DNA of 64,000 bases from Romanomermis culicivorax (taxonomy: Eukaryota > Nematoda > Enoplea > Mermithida > Mermithidae). The translations under genes and the position numbers were made by a program. The notes below the pieces were generated by a model, which was given only the letters and a program-made list of their open reading frames with translations, was not told the DNA's origin and ran no database searches. Below are positions 58,601-64,000 of the stretch, piece after piece. Location: contig CAWUHX010000292.1 of the NCBI GenBank assembly GCA_963922205.1, positions 310,001 through 374,000 of the forward strand, in the 5' to 3' direction. Position 1 is the first letter of the stretch, and each line of letters starts with the position of its first letter.

Positions 58601-59405
58601 AATTAAGCCAAAAAAAAATTCTGTGATTGAGCTGCTCACCAATATTCTTAAAAAATCGACGAGATCTTGTCAAATATCAACGAAAATTATCGATGTGGTC
58701 ACAGAAAAATGCTATTTTTCTGCCTTTTAAGAACCAAAAAAACCAAAACATTAGAGCAGCGCACTGCTGCTAAAAACAAGATGTAAATGGAAATTTGGGT
58801 CCGAAGGCGCACAAAAATGCGTTCAACCAATCGGAAAACACAAAAGACCGCCCGACGGCCAATCGAAAGTCATCACGTGACTAGGATTCTCAGTTAATCA
58901 AATCAACAAATTGAAAAGACCGATACGTTTTCACTTTGAAAAAACCGATAGAATTTACCTACAGTTTTTGAAAAAACGGATAAATTTTTTGAAAAACTTG
59001 ACATTTCTTCAAAAACTCGATAAAATCTTGAAAAATCAGATGATTTACGGAAAACTGTGCCGGGTTTTTCAAAAAAATTGAGTTGAAAATCAAATGTTTG
59101 CCGTCACATCGGTTTTTTCGAAATATTTTTTGGAAAATCAAATGGCCCTTGTCGCATTCCGTAATTTTCAGCCAATCAAATCAACAAATTGAAAAAACCG
59201 ATACGTTTCACTTTGAAAAAAACCGATAGAATTTACGTACAGTATTTGAAAAAACCAATAAATACTTTGAAAAACTTGATAATTTTTTGAAAAATTCGAT
59301 AAAATTTTGAAAAATTAGATGATTTGCGAATGTTCACCGTCATATCGGTTTTTTCGAAATATTTTTTTGGAAAATCAAATGGCCCTTGTCGCATTCCGTA
59401 TCAAT
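55684..59405 (-). mobile_element. Foldback-like DNA element, copy 2, inverted
   Basis: Reverse-orientation copy of 22117-36990 without the Gypsy provirus. The ends carry iterated TATCGGTTTTTTCAA; at the right the terminal block (GCGACAAGGGCCATTTG) is present twice, near 59140 and 59385. A solo LTR of the Gypsy family is inserted at 56388. The 1.2 kb with the hAT MITE and the gene fragment is absent. A plus-strand frame of 113 codons (58389-58730) is broken in copy 1, so I do not call it a gene. Confidence 0.7.
56388..56972 (-). repeat. Solo LTR of the Gypsy family
   Basis: 585 bp, reverse orientation, about the same ends (TGTAAGG ... CTCCCACA) as the provirus LTRs but clearly diverged. The target duplication CGTT lies at 56384-56387 and 56973-56976. 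The other foldback copy has the unoccupied site near 36360. It formed by LTR-LTR recombination or loss of an older provirus. Confidence 0.88.
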
Positions 59406-60742
59406 TTTGTCAAACTTCGATCGCCCGTTTTTCCCCATAATACAGTATAGTATGCGCACGCGCGGTAATTGAATAAGCAATGTGTACTTCATTTCATCTT
59501 TTTTCAGTTACAAGCATTCCAAAGAAAACAGACTATGGGATTTTTCATTTCTTAATGGCGCTTCACAACCTAAAAAGCGACTTCCTGATATTGTGGAAAG
59601 ATAGGCGAAAATAATTGGGCAAAAAAGGAATGAAAAATAAGAGGGTTCAAAGCATTGTTATTGCGACGAATCATCATTTTAAATCATTGTACCTGCCCGA
59701 CCAATCTGACTGAAAACCCGTTTTTTCTCAACAAGCGAGAAAAAGCATTTGCTTCGCGATAATCAGCGGTTTTTAAAATTTTCAGATTAAGCCTGTTCTA
59801 TATTCTTAGAAGATTCTCGTTAAAGCTAGTCTATACTCGTTAGCGGCGCTCAGGGATCCTTAGCAGAAGTCACAAACGATGAAAGTATTTCGATTTTTTT
59901 GCACATTCGATTGGTCATCAGATGAAAATATTCTTATTGACTCAGCTGACATACTCAGGAATTGACTCATCGATATGGATTATAGTCTGCTTTTCTAGAA
60001 ATGCTTCTGAATAATAGAAATGGAAAGTGTCAGCATTATGTCAGGGTTAAGTCAGGCTACTGTGAGATTGATATGTACCTAGGGAAGTTGAGTTTTCGAT
60101 TTTACTAATTTACAACTTACAACCTTCGTACAAGTACGAAATTCGCGTTGATTTGATAGGCAACGTAAACTGGTGCGAAATTACACAACGTACAACTGGC
60201 GCGAAAATGCACAGAACGAAACAACAATCCAGATGGGGACGATTCTCGTAAGGAAAAATTACTGACAGAATCCAGCGCGGGATTCAATTGCTGAGGTCGA
60301 CGCAAAAAACCAAAGACTCGTTAAGAAAAATTACCAATGGAATCCGGCGCGGGATTCTACTATTCGGGTTGATGCGAAAAACCAAAACTGGTCATCTTCC
60401 CAAAAATAGGGTCTTCTTCTTCGTCTCAGACCCACTTGACCCACATTTCAGACATAAAAAACACCCACAGTGGTTGGCGGGGACCAAACTTGAATTACTG
60501 TAGGTTCTGAAATCCACAGGGCGCCACAATTAGCCCTGTTATGCAAGTGTCCATAATTAGTGTTTTTTGAGATGTCATCACCATTTACGTTGAAGTGTGC
60601 ATAATTACAATAAAAAGGTGCTTGAGTGCACAAAACTCGTAATTCCAACAAACGAAAAATAGCTGTACAAAAACAGGTTTTAACCCAAATTTTTGGGGGG
60701 AAACATGGTAGAATTTGCAGAAAATGTACAGTACATAATTTT
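59406..60742. other. No gene seen; MITE ends and a tandem duplication
   Basis: Lone CTATAG-family ends at about 59516-59545 and 59986-60020. At 60245-60388 a 71-73-bp unit containing CGGGATTC and GACGCAAAAAACCAAA is duplicated in tandem. The rest is AT-rich and may include the 3' untranslated region of the second Gypsy copy. Confidence 0.45.
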
Positions 60743-63700
60743 TCATAACTTTACATTTTTGTCACCCCTTGCGACATTCCTGTCCTTCAAAAAGCGGATG
60801 TCCTCATTCGCAGTCCAGACGTCGATTTTTTGGATGCGAATCAGTTGTATAGATGGCGCTATTTGTTGCCAGCCGATTTCGAACTGTTGATCAATGGACG
60901 AGTTGAGATACCGTATTTATTCCAATAAACGGTGCGCCGTTTATTATTTCAATACCTTATTTGCTGCGCCGTTTATTAGAGGGCGCCGTTAATTAGAGGG
61001 CGCTGTTAAATATATTTTTCACGAAGTTTGGGTTTGCTTTTCCATTTACTAATTCATAAACAATGTGTGATGCAAACAAAAACGAGATTAACCACATTTT
61101 ACAATTCAATTTCTTCATCGGATGCAATATTGTTGAAAAAATTCAAATCCAGATTATTTTCATCTAAATCTTCATCATTTATGATGACATTGATTTCGCT
61201 GGTCTACAGTTTACACTGACATTTGGTACCTAAATTCCTCTATTAAAGGGCGCACCGGATGTTGCGACATGGAATCCTCTAATAAGCGGAGCGCCGTTTA
61301 TTGGAGGGTGCTGTCTATTACTTTTTCCAGCTTGTAGTCGCGCCGTTTATTAGAGGGCGCTGCTTATTAGAGGGCGCTGTTTATTAGAATAAATACGGTA
61401 ATTGTACAATTTGGCATTGAGGGTCCATTTCCTTGATATGCGACCCTTGAGTGAAAGGGTACTGTTTCGTTGACATGGATGGTGAATTGCTCACCCTTTT
61501 CATTTTCCAGAATGATATTTGGGTACGAAATACCAATGATTTTAAATGGTCCATGTTGTTTGGTTATGAATTTTGGATATTCTAACCATTTCATTGTATG
61601 TGTTTTCCGAAGAACGTAGCCTCGAATTTCATTCTGGGTGTCGTTGGCATTCTTATTGTATTGAGCAGTGTAATTGGATTGGGGTTCATTGGTTGCTCTG
61701 TTCACTTTGTCAAATGCGGATGAAAGATAAGTTTTTACCTTTATTAAGTAATCGTCTGGGTCAACCTGATAAGGAGACCGCAGGAAAAGGGTTTCTGAGG
61801 GCAATGGGGGCCAATTCTTCCACATCAGTGGCCTCATTTTCTAGACCTTGGATTGGGGCTTGGATAATGTTTATTGAGCCCGTACTTTCCGTTTGTTCAA
61901 GGTCTATTTGAACCATGTTAGTCTCTGTACGAGTCTCTAAGGTATCAATATCAAAAGTGGGTTCAGATTTTGGATCGGGGAAGCACGAAACTGCATCAGC
62001 ATTTCAGTTGGCCACACCACAACGGGGCCTGATATCCAACTGGAAGCCAGATAAGGCTAAACCCCAACGTGCAATGCAAGGGGAGAGGTTCTATTTGCTG
62101 AGAACCGCTTTGACAGCAGTGTGGTCAGTATGGACTATGACTTATTGTTGAAACAAATAAGCCCTGAAGTACTTGACAAATTCGACAACTGCAAGGGCTT
62201 CTAGTTCAGTTATCGGATAATTTTTCTCAGCAAGCTCTAGCCCACAGCTTCCAAAAGCAATGGGATGCTCAAGCATATCATCCCCAATTTGACTCAAAAC
62301 AGCGCCTATACCAAGCAGAGAGACGTCTGTTTGTAAAATGAAAGCTTTTGAGAAGTCTGGATGAGCCAAAAGAGGGGCCCAAATGAGGCAAGTTTTGAGT
62401 GTGTCAAAGGCTGCTTGTTGCTCTTCGCCCCAGGCAAAAGGGGTATCTTTTTTCAGTAACCTTGTCAAAGGGCTGGCAAGCATAGAGCAGCCCTTTATGA
62501 AATGTCGATAATACGATGGAAGACCCAAAAATGACCTGACTTCCCTAACATTAGTCCGGGCAGGAAGTTGGGAAATAGCTCCCACTTTTCCAGGGTCTGG
62601 AGCTATTCCTTTTTCAGAGATTATGTGGCCCAAGTAGAGAACTTTAGTCTGCCAAAACTTACATTTTTCGAGCTTCAATTTCAAGCCAGCATTATCCATG
62701 CCGCTCAAAATGACATCTAGCCGAGCCAACATTCCTGCATGGGTCCATGCAAATACCAAAACATCGTCCAAATAAACGAGGCAATTCGATCATTGTAACC
62801 CTGAGAGCAAAACATCCATTAAGCGTTGGAAGGTTGCCGGGGCATTGCAAAGCCCAAAAGGCAGATACTTGAAGTAATACTGCCCAGACGAGCAGTTGAA
62901 CGCTGTTTTTTCCTGATCCTGGTCAGCAATTGGTATGCTGTAATATGCGTTCATTTGATCTTAAGTCGTAGAATATTGCATACCCCTCGAAGCATCAAAA
63001 ATGTCATCAATGCGGGGAAGGGGGGTATGTATCCTTTTTGGTCACATTGTTCAGGCCTCGAAAATCAATGCAGAGGCGAAAACCACCGTCCTTCTTTTTA
63101 ACCAGGACTGTATTTGTGCACCAAGGGGAACTGCTCTTTGAGATTATCCCACTATTTTCCAGCTTTCTGATTTCTTCTTCAATCAAAGCCTTCTCTTTAG
63201 GGGCTGTTCAAAAAAGGGGTCTTTTCACTGGGGTGCTACCCTGTGCCTCAATTGAATGTTCCACAAGTGTTGTACGACCAACATCCGCTTTTGTTTTGGT
63301 GTATAAGTTTGGATATTTAGTCAGCAGATCCAAAAGAAGTTGCTTTTCCGTATCTGTAAGGTCAGAACCAGACAAATCTACAGTTTGGTTCAACCATTCT
63401 TTTATGGGTTTCTCCTTGGCTGACCCATCTAGATTACCATTGTATGCTTCTTTTCTGGTTGCCATGTAACGGACCACGGAGCCAATGCACATGTTCGGAT
63501 ACATTGTGACTTCTGAGTTCAAGGGATTCATTACTGAAACCCGCAGGTTGTGGTTGATGGCTGGACTCACAGTGGCGGCAAAACATACGTGTAGTTTTTC
63601 TGCCACAGTTAGGGCGAGAATTGGACCATAGTCTCGTTTCTATAAAGATTTGACACAAGGACCGAAAATTAAGTCACACTTCTTGGGGTAAGAATGACCC

Positions 63701-64000
63701 GTTCATTTATGTAAATGCCGCCTTGTTGGCGTAACAAATGATATTTAACTCCCGTGCAGGGTACGATTTCATTATCCAATTTCACATATGATTTCTCATT
63801 GTTTATAGCCCACTGTTTGAAGCGAAACAAGAAATTTGACCCCAGTAAAAGGTCTGCAGCACAGTTTTCTTGAACGAGTGCTGTGACCATTTCGTTGATA
63901 GTACCAACTTCAATTGTGAGATAAACTGCACCCAAAACGTGAATGCTCATGTTGTTGGCAGCTATAGGGGTCATATTTTTGGGTTCAATTTTAATATCAC
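60743..64000 (-). pseudogene. Second Gypsy pol, decayed and internally deleted
   Basis: Reads leftward from the window edge. Protease remnant (LLLGSNFLF, 63974-63669). Linker ending in a conserved GRTTLVEHSIE segment (63606-63208). RT with stops and frame changes (63200-62772), then an intact stretch from the active site to RNase H (MDDVLVFAWTH ... FLGLPSYYRHF ... ITELEALAVVEFVKYF, 62771-62142). The RNase H end has three stops (62142-61990). The integrase zinc and DDE domains are missing; the C-terminal module follows (KQHGPFKIIGISYPNIIL, 61837-61401). After the MITE an open stretch of 55 codons ends at TGA 60743-60745. It is a different lineage from the provirus at 23132 and clearly older. 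Confidence 0.8.
60911..61398 (-). mobile_element. pogo/Tigger-like MITE
   Basis: 488 bp with ends CCGTATTTATTCCAATAAACGG and the inverse TTAGAATAAATACGG, TA duplicated at 60909-60910 and 61399-61400. GCGCCGTTTATTAGAGGGCGC-type units are iterated near both ends. Inside, on the minus strand (about 61210-61100), a short frame reads INDEDLDENNLDLNFF ... DEEIEL and stops; this resembles the acidic C-terminal tail of pogo/Tigger transposases. It inserted into the second Gypsy pol. Confidence 0.8.

Noticed and set aside
58389-58730. 113-codon frame in foldback copy 2
   Set aside because: The matching region of copy 1 has frame changes and stops after the first third; no motif recognised.

Overview
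The window looks like repeat-dense genomic DNA of a nematode. The splice acceptors read TTTCAG, introns can be about 45 bp, and CTACAGTA-type words are common in the repeats. One element is a BEL/Pao retrotransposon with a phlebovirus-type glycoprotein, an architecture known from nematode elements such as Tas and Cer7. The first 3 kb are GC-rich and proline-rich. The CpG decay seen here would fit an enoplean (for example mermithid) nematode that keeps DNA methylation. The species is inference only. I recognise no housekeeping gene, rRNA or tRNA; nearly all the coding sequence is mobile-element derived.

Layout. 1-3.3 kb: GC-rich, gag-like reading frame with three stop codons, then a purine tract and a candidate LTR. 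3.9-14.6 kb: a decayed gag on the minus strand, split by a young BEL/Pao element (4310-14266, minus strand, 5-bp target duplication ACCTG) that carries gag, pol, a Gn/Gc-type envelope and an intact extra 187-codon frame. 14.6-22.1 kb: mostly non-coding, with a CTATAG-ended MITE family and a 66-bp minisatellite. 22.1-37.0 kb: a foldback-like DNA element with iterated TATCGGTTTTTTCAA ends. It holds a complete Ty3/Gypsy provirus (23132-33978, target duplication TTTG), a hAT MITE and a possible captured two-exon gene fragment. 37.0-38.3 kb: satellite-like repeats.

38.6-52.1 kb is the most unusual block. Two multi-exon genes lie on opposite strands. One (minus) is a UPF1-like superfamily 1 helicase with an extra C-terminal region. 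The other (plus) is a MULE-type DDE transposase with a SWIM finger, a PHD-like finger and a C-terminal block resembling ubiquitin-specific proteases. An arginine-rich minus-strand gene and a PIF/Harbinger element lie between them. The 10-mer CAGCTACTCA occurs 11 times exactly across this block, always on the sense strand of the local gene, in untranslated sequence and in all three codon phases. Both large genes also hold the same roughly 310-bp repeat, in sense orientation, in a late intron. I suggest they form one mobile or co-regulated system, now decayed.

52.7-60.9 kb: a second satellite array with a hAT-like insertion, GATCC-palindrome-rich DNA, and an inverted copy of the foldback element containing a solo LTR of the Gypsy family. 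This copy lacks the Gypsy provirus and so preserves its empty target site. 60.7-64.0 kb: a second, badly decayed Gypsy pol on the minus strand, split by a pogo/Tigger-like MITE.

Two themes recur. First, envelope genes are in frame with other polyprotein parts: the BEL envelope continues from integrase, and the Gypsy envelope lies between Gag and protease. Second, CpG decay is visible: six of eight differences between the Gypsy LTRs are CpG transitions, and its three in-frame stops are TGA codons consistent with decayed CGA.
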